Assembly: GCA_038233135.1 (NCBI GenBank)
Contig: JBBSMN010000199.1
Coordinates: 1-5,283 of the forward strand
Origin: JACCVL01 sp038233135
GTDB lineage: Bacteria > Actinomycetota > Actinomycetes > Propionibacteriales > Nocardioidaceae
Direction: 5' to 3'
Length of the DNA stretch: 5,283 nt
Both the position numbers and the translations under genes were made by a program. Under the pieces are notes generated by a model. That model was not told the origin of the DNA. It saw only the letters and a list, made by a program, of their open reading frames with translations, and searched no databases. This document shows positions 1 through 5,283 of this stretch, piece by piece. Numbering within the stretch: position 1 is the first letter of the stretch; every line of letters begins with the position of its first letter.

Positions 1-238
1 CCCCGGCGGGGTCGCCTACCAGGCGACCTGGCCCGACGAGCTGATCGTCGAGTGCACCCTCGAGACGCTGGAGCAGACCGTCAAGGCGCACAAGCTGTGG
101 AAGCACACGCTGTTCCTCGTCGGCCGGGCGCTGGGTGCCGCAGGCACCCGCTCGCACCTGTACCACCCGGGGCACTTCCACGGCTACCGGCGGGCCGACC
201 GCGAGGCGCGGCGCTCGCTGCGGGAGTCCCGGCGATGA
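1..238 (+). CDS. cobM: Precorrin-4 / cobalt-precorrin-4 C11-methyltransferase, C-terminal part (CobM/CbiF)
   Basis: Only the last 78 residues are present; the reading frame begins at base 2 and stops with TGA at 236-238. The family transfers a methyl group from S-adenosylmethionine to C11 of (cobalt-)precorrin-4, giving (cobalt-)precorrin-5, in the cytoplasm. The visible part matches the end of the CobM/CbiF fold: a GGVAYQATWPDE strand near the start, a TLETLEQTV helix, the LFLVGRALG strand and the closing TRSHLYHPGHFHGYRR motif. These resemble the family's usual ends (LVG..L then SxLY.P.F.H.FR). The SAM-binding half lies upstream of the window and cannot be checked. An arginine-rich tail of about 16 residues follows the last conserved motif. 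The stop overlaps the cbiD start as ATGA, so the two are probably translationally coupled. The product of this enzyme is the substrate of the CbiG domain encoded further down. Confidence 0.92.
   Translation, partial: PGGVAYQATWPDELIVECTLETLEQTVKAHKLWKHTLFLVGRALGAAGTRSHLYHPGHFHGYRRADREARRSLRESRR
222..226 (+). promoter_or_regulatory. Ribosome binding site for cbiD (GGGAG)
   Basis: GGGAG lies 8 bases before the ATG at 235, inside the last codons of cobM. It supports the ATG at 235 as the cbiD start over a second in-frame candidate, GTG at 322, which would remove the non-conserved N-terminal stretch. Confidence 0.6.
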
Positions 239-1419
239 CCGAGCACCCCGTCCAGGGGCCAGACGCTGGCCCGGCCGAGGGGCCAGACCTGCGCGAGCCG
301 GACCTGCCGCGGACGGCGAAGGTGCGTCCGAAGGCGCTGCGGACCGGGTGGACGACCGGCACCTGCGCGTCCGCGGCCGCCAAGGCGGCGACGTGCGCGT
401 TGCGGGACCAGCAGCAGCAGCGGGCCGTTGAGATTGGCCTGCCCAGCGGGCAGCGGGTCGGCTTCGCGGTCGAGTCGTGCACCTTCTCACCAGCCACCGC
501 GACCGCCGTGATCGTCAAGGACGCCGGCGACGATCCGGACGTCACCCACGGGGCACACCTGACGGTGACCGTCTGCGAACACGACCGGCCCGGTGTCGTC
601 CTCGAGGGCGGCGAAGGGGTGGGCGTGGTGACCAAGCCCGGGCTGGGCCTGGAGGTCGGCGGCCCCTCGATCACCGGCCCGCCACGGGCGATGATCACCC
701 AGGCAATCGGGGAGGTGGTCGACCTGGCCGAGCGCGGCGTACGCGTCGTCGTCTCGGTGCCCGGTGGGCAGAGGATGGCACGCAAGACCACCAACGCCCG
801 GCTCGGAATCGTCGGCGGCATCTCGATCCTCGGTACCACTGGCATCGTGCGCCCGTTCTCGACCGCCTCGTGGCGGGCCAGTGTGGAACAGGCGGTGTCG
901 GTGATGGCGGCACAGGGGGAGCGCACCGTCGTGCTGTGCACCGGCGGGCGTACCGAGAAGGGCGCGATGGCGCTGCTTCCTGACCTGCCCGAGGTCTGTT
1001 TCGTCGAGGTCGGCGACTTTACGGGTGCAGCGATTCGCCGCGCGCTCAGCGTCGACCTGGAGCGGGTCGTGTTCGTGGGGATGGCCGGCAAGCTGGCCAA
1101 GCTGGCCGCCGGGGTGCTGATGACGCACTACACCCGGTCGAAGGTGGACCTGGGCTTCCTCGGCGAGATCACCCGCGCAGCCGGTGGCAGCGACCTGGTC
1201 GTCGACGAGATCACAGCCGCCAACACCGGCCGGCACGGGTACGAGATCTGGGAGCGCGAGGGTCTGCTCCGCGCCGCCGGCGACGAGCTGTGCGCCCGGG
1301 TGCGCGCGGTGCTGCTGCGGGCCGGAGACGGCCGGCTGACCGCGGACGTGGCAATGGTCGACTTCACCGGTCACCGGGTCGTCGGCGCCTCCCAGCCGGA
1401 GTGGGTGACGGCGGCGTGA
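235..1419 (+). CDS. cbiD: Cobalt-precorrin-5B C1-methyltransferase (CbiD)
   Basis: The protein has 394 residues. CbiD methylates C1 of cobalt-precorrin-5B with SAM, giving cobalt-precorrin-6A; it belongs to the cobalt-early, oxygen-independent pathway and is unrelated in sequence to the other ring methyltransferases. Diagnostic motifs are LRTGWTTGTCASAAAKAA (residues 36-53), GEGVGVVTKPGLGLEVGG (127-144), the PGGQRMARKT segment (176-185) followed by RLGIVGGISILGTTGIVRP (189-207), CTGGRTEKGA (235-244), and the GMAGKLAKLAAG segment (282-293). Residues 1-34 are a Gly/Pro/Asp-rich, non-conserved extension holding two GPD repeats. The family is usually nearer 360 residues, so translation from GTG at 322 (365 residues) is possible. 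I prefer ATG 235 for its GGGAG site and the ATGA overlap with cobM. A longer frame open from base 52 is only read-through inside cobM. The stop overlaps the cobL start as GTGA. Confidence 0.95.
   Translation: MTEHPVQGPDAGPAEGPDLREPDLPRTAKVRPKALRTGWTTGTCASAAAKAATCALRDQQQQRAVEIGLPSGQRVGFAVESCTFSPATATAVIVKDAGDDPDVTHGAHLTVTVCEHDRPGVVLEGGEGVGVVTKPGLGLEVGGPSITGPPRAMITQAIGEVVDLAERGVRVVVSVPGGQRMARKTTNARLGIVGGISILGTTGIVRPFSTASWRASVEQAVSVMAAQGERTVVLCTGGRTEKGAMALLPDLPEVCFVEVGDFTGAAIRRALSVDLERVVFVGMAGKLAKLAAGVLMTHYTRSKVDLGFLGEITRAAGGSDLVVDEITAANTGRHGYEIWEREGLLRAAGDELCARVRAVLLRAGDGRLTADVAMVDFTGHRVVGASQPEWVTAA
256..286 (+). repeat. GGGCCAG / CTGGCCC / GGGCCAG: two mutually exclusive hairpins at the cbiD 5' end
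   Basis: GGGCCAG at 256-262, CTGGCCC at 266-272 and GGGCCAG again at 280-286 form a 7 bp perfect inverted repeat in two ways: arms 1 and 2 with a 3-base loop, or arms 2 and 3 with a 7-base loop. The outer arms belong to an 11-base direct repeat, AGGGGCCAGAC, at 254-264 and 278-288. The structure lies in the non-conserved first 18 codons of cbiD. Pairing potential is seen directly; any regulatory role is inference, and short perfect inverted repeats are common by chance in GC-rich DNA. Confidence 0.5.
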
Positions 1420-2648
1420 TCACCGTCATCGGCTACGACGGGTCGCCGCTTGCCGACCGAGCAACGACGGCGCTGGCATCGGCGACGCTGGTCGTGGGCG
1501 GGCGGCGGCACCTCGAGGCGGCGCCCGTCCCTGTGGACGCTCGGACAATCCTGCTGGGCGACGTGCGGGCGGCCGTTGATGCGGTCGTGCGCCACGACGG
1601 CCACCAGCTGGGCGACGCGGTCGTGCTCGCCTCAGGGGACCCCGGGTTCTTCGGCATCGTCCGCCGGCTGCGGGTGGCCGGTGTCACCCCGGTCGTGCAC
1701 CCCGCAGTGTCCTCCGTGGCGATGGCGTTCGCACGTGCCGGCATTGCCTGGGACGACGCACTGGTGGTGTCCGCGCACGGTCGCGACCCCCGGCGTGCCC
1801 TGGCCGCCTGCCGCTCGGCGTCGCCCGTGGCCGTGCTCACCGACACGGTCACGGGCCCGGCCGAGGTGGCCCAGGCCGTGGTCGGCACCTCGCGGGTCCT
1901 GGTGGTCTGCGAGCAGCTCGGCGAGCCCGACGAGCGGGTAAGCAGGCTGAGCCCGGCCGAGGCGGCCGGTCGCCATGACTGGCGCGACCCCAACGTCGTG
2001 CTCGTCCTCGACGGCCCCCCCGAGACCGACGCGGACTGCGGCCCCGGATGGATCGTGGGTGCCCGACCGCTGCACGCGGGGTGGGCCTTGCCCGAGGACG
2101 CCTTCGACCACCGGGACCAGATGATCACGAAGGCCGAGGTGCGTGCCGTGGCGCTGGCCCGGCTGTCTCCCGCCCTCGGCACGGTGGTGTGGGACGTGGG
2201 GGCGGGCAGCGGCTCGATGGCGGTCGAGTGCGCGCGGCTCGGAGCCGCGACCTTCGCCGTCGAACGCGACCCGCAGCAGTGCAGCCGCATCGGGGCCAAC
2301 GCCCGGCGCCACGGCGTGGACGTGACCGTCGTCTCCGGGCAGGCACCTGCCGCGCTCGACGGCCTGCCCGACCCCGACGCCGTCTTCGTCGGTGGCGGCG
2401 GTCCCGAGGTTGTCGCCGGGGTGGTCGCCGGGGTAGTCGCCGGGGTCACGGCTGGTACGCCCGAGCGCGTCGTGGTCGCGCTCGCCGCACTGGAGCGCCT
2501 CGGCCCGACGTACGACGTGCTGGCAGCTGCCGGCTACCGCGTGGACGGCGTCCAGCTGCAGGCCTCCCGGCTGGCCGCGTTGCCGGGCGGCGCGCACCGG
2601 CTGGCGGCCACCAACCCCGTCCTCCTGCTCTGGGGGGAACGCCCATGA
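1416..2648 (+). CDS. cobL: Precorrin-6Y C5,15-methyltransferase (decarboxylating), CbiE-CbiT fusion (CobL)
   Basis: The protein has 410 residues and two domains. The N-terminal CbiE domain (about 1-205) is a tetrapyrrole methylase opening VITVIGYDGSPLA, with the family LASGDPGFFGI loop at 71-81. The C-terminal CbiT domain (about 225-410) is a class I SAM methyltransferase: DQMITKAEVRAVAL (234-247), SAM motif I VWDVGAGSGSMAVE (258-271), AVERD (281-285) and DAVFVGGGG (321-329). CbiT methylates C15 and decarboxylates the C12 acetate; CbiE methylates C5; together they lead to (cobalt-)precorrin-8. The start is GTG 1416, overlapping the cbiD stop as GTGA, with a weak GGGTGA site 7 bases upstream. 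GTG 1401 is also in frame, but the first strand of the fold fits 1416. Residues 332-347 are a Val-Ala-Gly repeat in the CbiT half. The fused form is normal for CobL and actinobacteria. Confidence 0.95.
   Translation: MITVIGYDGSPLADRATTALASATLVVGGRRHLEAAPVPVDARTILLGDVRAAVDAVVRHDGHQLGDAVVLASGDPGFFGIVRRLRVAGVTPVVHPAVSSVAMAFARAGIAWDDALVVSAHGRDPRRALAACRSASPVAVLTDTVTGPAEVAQAVVGTSRVLVVCEQLGEPDERVSRLSPAEAAGRHDWRDPNVVLVLDGPPETDADCGPGWIVGARPLHAGWALPEDAFDHRDQMITKAEVRAVALARLSPALGTVVWDVGAGSGSMAVECARLGAATFAVERDPQQCSRIGANARRHGVDVTVVSGQAPAALDGLPDPDAVFVGGGGPEVVAGVVAGVVAGVTAGTPERVVVALAALERLGPTYDVLAAAGYRVDGVQLQASRLAALPGGAHRLAATNPVLLLWGERP
2409..2456 (+). repeat. 12-base tandem repeat inside cobL (about 3.5 copies)
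   Basis: Units at 2409-2420, 2421-2432 and 2433-2444 read GTNGTCGCCGGG and differ only at the third base (T, G, A). A decayed fourth unit follows at 2445-2456. Because 12 is a multiple of 3, each unit encodes Val-Val-Ala-Gly in frame (the fourth Val-Thr-Ala-Gly), so copy changes would keep the frame. It follows the GGGGP turn of CbiT, where the family normally has a helix running into the next core strand. Confidence 0.85.
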
Positions 2649-4372
2649 TCGGGCTCATCACCGTCACCGCGGCCGGCGGGGCAGCCGCGGACCGGTTGGT
2701 CGCCGCCTGGCCGGGCGAGGCTCGCCGCTATGACCCGCCGGCTGCCGAGGCGGTCGCGCGGGCGTGGGCCGAGTGCGACCAGCTGGTGTGCTTCCTCGCC
2801 GCTGGCGCCACGGTCCGGTTGGTGGCCCCATTGCTCGCGGACAAGCGCACCGACCCCGCCGTGGTGTGCGTCGACGAGGCCGGGCGCCATGCGGTCGCCC
2901 TGCTCGGCGGGCACCGCGGCGAGACGGGTGCCGGGGCTGGCGCCAACCGCCTCGCCGAGCGGGTCGCCGCGGCCCTCGGCGCCCAGCCGGTCATCACCAC
3001 CGCGACCGACGCAACCGGGGTGGCGGGCCTGGACACGCTGGGACTGCCGGTGGAGGGGGCGGTGGCCGCCGTCAGCCGGGCGCTGCTCGACGGCGACCCG
3101 GTGCAGGTCCACGCCGAGGTCTGCTGGCCGGTGCCGGCGCTGTCCGGCACCCCCGTCAACAAGCCGGCGGACGAGCGCGCGGACCAGTCGGTGCCTCGCA
3201 TCGTCGTGACGGACCGGGTGGTCACCGCCGACCCGCACACGGTGCTGCTGCGCCCGCCGACACTCGTCGTCGGCATCGGCGCCAGCCGGGGGGTCAGTGC
3301 CGACGAGGTGACGCGGCTGGTCGGCGACGCGCTGGCCGAGGCCGGGCTGTCGCCGCGCAGCGTCGGCGCCGTGGCGACCGTGGACGCCAAGGTCGACGAG
3401 ACCGGCATCGTCGAGGCCGCCGAGCGGCTCGGCCTGGCACTCACGACCTACCCCGCGGAACGGCTTGCTGGGGTTCGCGTGCCCAACCCCAGCGCCGCGC
3501 CGCTGGCCGCACTCGGGACACCGAGCGTCGCGGAGGCCGCCGCTCTGATCGGTGCGGGAGCTGGCAGCGCCGACGCGCTCGTGGTGCCCAAGCGCAAGTC
3601 GGCCATGGCGACCGTCGCAGTGGCGCGACGGCAACCCCGCGGCCGCCTCGCCCTGGTCGGCCTCGGCCCCGGCGCGCGTGACCTCCTGACTCCCCGCGCG
3701 GTGGCCGAGCTGCGCACGGCGTCGGTGGTCGTCGGCCTCGACCAGTACGTCGACCAGGTGCGCGACCTCCTGCGTCCCGGCACCGAGGTCCGCTCCAGCG
3801 GGCTCGGTGACGAGGAGGCCCGGGCGCACGAGGCGGTCGCCCAGGCCCGTACGGGTCGGGCCGTCGCGCTCGTCGGCTCCGGGGACGCCGGGGTCTATGC
3901 GATGGCGAGCCCGGCCCTGGAGTTCGCGGGCGACGACATCGACGTGGTGGGCGTGCCCGGGGTGACGGCCAACCTGGCCGCGTCGGCGTTGCTCGGCGCC
4001 CCGCTCGGACACGACCACGCGGTCGTGTCCCTGTCGGACCTGCACACCCCGTGGGAGGCCATCGAGGCCCGGGTGCGTGCTGCGGCCGAAGGCGACTTCG
4101 TCGTCACGTTCTACAACCCACGCAGCCGCGGCCGCCGTCGCCAGCTTCCGTTGGCCCTGGACTTGCTCCGCGCCCACCGTCCCCCGGCGACCCCGGTGGG
4201 CGTCGTGCGCGACGCCACCCGGGCGGACGAGAACGTGGTGCTCACGACGCTGGCCGACCTCGACGTCGACCTCGTCGACATGCGCAGCGTGGTGATCGTC
4301 GGGAGTACCAACACCCGCACGGTCGGTGGGCGGATGGTCACCCCGAGGGGGTACCGGTGGCTGCACGTGTGA
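2645..4372 (+). CDS. cbiG-cobJ: CbiG / precorrin-3B C17-methyltransferase fusion (CbiG-CobJ)
   Basis: The protein has 575 residues and joins two enzymes. Residues 1-326 are CbiG, which opens the ring-A delta-lactone of cobalt-precorrin-5A and releases acetaldehyde. Its N-terminal part has FLAAGATVRLVAPLLADKRT (50-69), LLGGHRGE (87-94) and PVITTATD (115-122); its C-terminal part has LVVGIGASRGVSADEV (207-222) and ATVDAKVDETGI (244-255). A short basic linker leads to CobJ/CbiH (333-575), a SAM enzyme that methylates C17 and contracts the ring: LALVGLGPGARDLLTPRA (335-352), GSGDAGVYAM (411-420), VPGVTANLAASALLGAPLGH (437-456), LSDLHTPW (463-470) and TFYNPRSRGRR (488-498). The ATG at 2645 overlaps the cobL stop as ATGA, 5 bases after GGGGGGAA. 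The frame stays open far upstream, but only through cobL. A few extra residues sit in the CbiG glycine motif. Similar fusions are known in actinobacteria; in Escherichia/Salmonella-type operons the genes are separate. Confidence 0.93.
   Translation: MIGLITVTAAGGAAADRLVAAWPGEARRYDPPAAEAVARAWAECDQLVCFLAAGATVRLVAPLLADKRTDPAVVCVDEAGRHAVALLGGHRGETGAGAGANRLAERVAAALGAQPVITTATDATGVAGLDTLGLPVEGAVAAVSRALLDGDPVQVHAEVCWPVPALSGTPVNKPADERADQSVPRIVVTDRVVTADPHTVLLRPPTLVVGIGASRGVSADEVTRLVGDALAEAGLSPRSVGAVATVDAKVDETGIVEAAERLGLALTTYPAERLAGVRVPNPSAAPLAALGTPSVAEAAALIGAGAGSADALVVPKRKSAMATVAVARRQPRGRLALVGLGPGARDLLTPRAVAELRTASVVVGLDQYVDQVRDLLRPGTEVRSSGLGDEEARAHEAVAQARTGRAVALVGSGDAGVYAMASPALEFAGDDIDVVGVPGVTANLAASALLGAPLGHDHAVVSLSDLHTPWEAIEARVRAAAEGDFVVTFYNPRSRGRRRQLPLALDLLRAHRPPATPVGVVRDATRADENVVLTTLADLDVDLVDMRSVVIVGSTNTRTVGGRMVTPRGYRWLHV
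4345..4351 (+). promoter_or_regulatory. Ribosome binding site for the ferredoxin gene (GAGGGGG)
   Basis: GAGGGGG lies 5 bases before GTG 4357, inside the end of the CbiG-CobJ gene. It favours GTG 4357. The rival GTG 4369 has only a weak GGTGG at 4356-4360, but it would reproduce the 4-base GTGA overlap seen at the other junctions. Confidence 0.5.
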
Positions 4373-4584
4373 GCCCGCTCGTGACCATCGGCGCCTGCCA
4401 GGGGTGCGGCGCCTGCCTGCTGACCTGCCCGGTGCACGCCATCCGCCCGGTGGTGGGCGGCCCGCACGTCGGTGCCTGGTTGACGGTCCTGGACCACTGC
4501 ACCGGGTGCGGCGAGTGCGTCGAGGTGTGTCCCGTCGACGTGATCGAGATGACCGTACAGACCCAAGGAGGCAGGGCCCGGTGA
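4357..4584 (+). CDS. Small 2x[4Fe-4S] ferredoxin-like protein in the cobalamin operon
   Basis: The protein has 75 residues (71 if GTG 4369 is used) and is cytoplasmic, with no signal or membrane segment. It carries two complete bacterial-ferredoxin cluster motifs: C14-x2-C17-x2-C20-x3-C24-P and C48-x2-C51-x2-C54-x3-C58-P, separated by 23 residues that include VGAWLTVLD. All eight cysteines are present, so two [4Fe-4S] clusters are expected. There is almost nothing outside the clusters, so it is an electron carrier, not an enzyme. It overlaps the CbiG-CobJ gene by 16 bases and shares GTGA with the permease gene, so it is co-translated with corrin-ring and cobalt-uptake genes. Its partner is not known from the sequence. 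Candidates are the ring-contraction step of CobJ, cobalt reduction before adenosylation, or another reductive step encoded elsewhere. Identification as a dicluster ferredoxin is firm; the role in B12 synthesis is inferred from position. Confidence 0.92.
   Translation: MAARVSPLVTIGACQGCGACLLTCPVHAIRPVVGGPHVGAWLTVLDHCTGCGECVEVCPVDVIEMTVQTQGGRAR
4565..4571 (+). promoter_or_regulatory. Strong ribosome binding site for the nickel/cobalt permease (AAGGAGG)
   Basis: AAGGAGG, a full match to the canonical Shine-Dalgarno core, sits 9 bases before GTG 4581. It is the strongest such site in the window and fixes the start of the permease, whose first codon overlaps the ferredoxin stop. Confidence 0.8.
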
Positions 4585-5283
4585 CCGCTGCAACATCCCC
4601 GATCACCTACGGCAGCTGGACCCGGGCCGAGCGGATGCGCCTGTCGGGCATCGTCGGCGTGATCGCCCTCATGCACGTGGCGGGCTGGTCGCTGTACTTC
4701 TACTACAGCACCAACCTGGCCGCCGCCACCACGTTCGCCGGCGCCGGCACGCTGGCGTACGCGCTGGGCGTGCGGCACGCCTTCGACGCCGACCACATCG
4801 CCGCGATCGACGACACCACCCGGCTGATGCTGCAGCGGGGCCGCCGGTCGGTCGGGGTCGGCTTCTTCTTCGCGATGGGCCACTCCTCGGTGGTCCTGGT
4901 GCTCTCCTTCGTGGTCGCGCTGGCAGCCGGCGCGGCCGCCGACAGCGGTGTGGCCGCCTTCCGGTCGTACGGCGGGATCATCGCGTCCGCCACCGCGATG
5001 ACGTTCCTGCTGCTCGTGGCCGCTCTCAACGCCGCGGTCCTGATCGGCATCTGGCGGCTGTGGAAGCAGCTGAGCGCCGGCTGCCTGGACGAGCGCGAGC
5101 TCGAGCTGCAGCTGCTCAACCGTGGCCTGATGAACCGGATGCTGGGCCGGCGGGCGCAGTCGATGATCCGCTCGTCGTGGCACATGTTCCCCGTCGGGCT
5201 GCTTTTCGGTCTGGGGCTGGAGACCGCCTCGGAGGTCACGCTGCTGACGCTGTCGGCGAGCACGGCAACCGCCGGGGCGCTGC
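4581..5283 (+). CDS. NiCoT-family nickel/cobalt permease (HoxN/NixA type), 3' truncated by the window
   Basis: The first 234 residues are present and the frame is open at the window end; the family is usually about 330-370 residues. NiCoT permeases are single-component inner-membrane carriers for Ni2+ and/or Co2+. The main signature RHAFDADHIAAIDDTTR lies at 65-81; its His/Asp residues bind metal in this family. The second signature, AMGHSSVV, is at 98-105, and the third is LGLETASEV at 211-219, where Glu214 stands in place of the usual Asp. Hydrophobic segments suit membrane helices at about 21-41, 49-68, 92-119, 131-157 and 202-222; a charged loop at about 158-199 (ERELELQLLNR) is the usual large cytoplasmic loop. 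GTG 4581 has an AAGGAGG site and overlaps the ferredoxin stop as GTGA. Its place in a corrin operon argues for cobalt as the physiological substrate, but sequence alone does not settle Ni versus Co. Confidence 0.93.
   Translation, partial: MTAATSPITYGSWTRAERMRLSGIVGVIALMHVAGWSLYFYYSTNLAAATTFAGAGTLAYALGVRHAFDADHIAAIDDTTRLMLQRGRRSVGVGFFFAMGHSSVVLVLSFVVALAAGAAADSGVAAFRSYGGIIASATAMTFLLLVAALNAAVLIGIWRLWKQLSAGCLDERELELQLLNRGLMNRMLGRRAQSMIRSSWHMFPVGLLFGLGLETASEVTLLTLSASTATAGAL

Noticed and set aside
256..286. Hairpin region considered as a terminator, attenuator or cobalamin riboswitch
   Set aside because: There is no U-tract, it lies inside coding sequence, and no B12-box-like conserved core is visible. 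Only simple short inverted repeats are present.
81..1374. Minus-strand open frames opposite cbiD (339 and 295 codons)
   Set aside because: They show no protein motifs and a low-complexity Ser/Thr/Arg/Pro composition, and they overlap cbiD completely. They are codon-bias artefacts.
2409..2456. Tandem units considered as a CRISPR or iteron array
   Set aside because: The units are 12 bases, directly abutting without spacers, in frame and inside a conserved gene.
1433..2597. Minus-strand open frames opposite cobL (338 and 321 codons)
   Set aside because: Their Thr-Pro-Ala-Thr repeats are only the reverse reading of the 12-base tandem repeat. No domain is visible and cobL is certain.
2048..2644. 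Possible N-terminal extension of CbiG-CobJ reaching back into cobL
   Set aside because: The extension is an Arg/Gly/Pro-rich out-of-frame reading of the CbiT domain. CbiG homology begins at ATG 2645, which has its own ribosome binding site.
2534..4606. Very long minus-strand open frame (690 codons) opposite CbiG-CobJ and the ferredoxin
   Set aside because: It is the complement of well-identified plus-strand genes. Its translation is rich in Arg, His, Gly and Pro with no recognisable domain, as expected of antisense frames in very GC-rich DNA.
4338..5263. Minus-strand open frames opposite the ferredoxin and permease genes
   Set aside because: The plus strand carries two cysteine cluster motifs and the NiCoT signature. 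The reverse frames are His/Arg/Gln-rich with no motif.

Overview
The window is one gap-free, plus-strand stretch of a cobalamin (vitamin B12) corrin-ring operon. The organism is very probably a high-GC actinobacterium: GC content is very high throughout, third codon positions are almost all G or C, three of the four visible start codons are GTG, and the CbiE-CbiT and CbiG-CobJ domain fusions with a NiCoT transporter fit actinobacterial cob operons. I cannot place it to genus.

Layout: the 3' end of cobM (precorrin-4 C11-methyltransferase, 1-238); cbiD (C1-methyltransferase, 235-1419); cobL, a CbiE-CbiT fusion (C5/C15 methylation and C12 decarboxylation, 1416-2648); a CbiG-CobJ fusion (ring-A lactone opening plus C17 methylation and ring contraction, 2645-4372); a small 2x[4Fe-4S] ferredoxin (4357-4584); and the 5' two thirds of a NiCoT-family nickel/cobalt permease (4581 to the window end). 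Four of the five junctions are 4-base start/stop overlaps (ATGA or GTGA). The fifth overlaps by 16 bases, or by the same 4 bases if a later GTG is used. There is no intergenic DNA, so no internal promoter, terminator or riboswitch is expected, and none was seen.

How the genes work together: CobJ, CobM, the CbiG domain, CbiD and the two halves of CobL cover most of the steps from (cobalt-)factor III/precorrin-3 to (cobalt-)precorrin-8. CbiG and CbiD are hallmarks of the cobalt-early, oxygen-independent route, so the substrates are probably cobalt complexes. The permease would supply cobalt. The ferredoxin could supply low-potential electrons to a reductive step, and the ring contraction is the most attractive candidate. 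CobI/CbiL, the cobaltochelatase, CobK/CbiJ and CobH/CbiC are not in this window.

This is a recognisable metabolic operon, not an unknown system. The points worth a second look are the unassigned ferredoxin, the CbiG-CobJ fusion that skips a pathway step, an apparent small insertion in a CbiG glycine motif, a Val-Ala-Gly tandem repeat in CbiT, mutually exclusive hairpins at the start of cbiD, and a conservative change in the third NiCoT signature.
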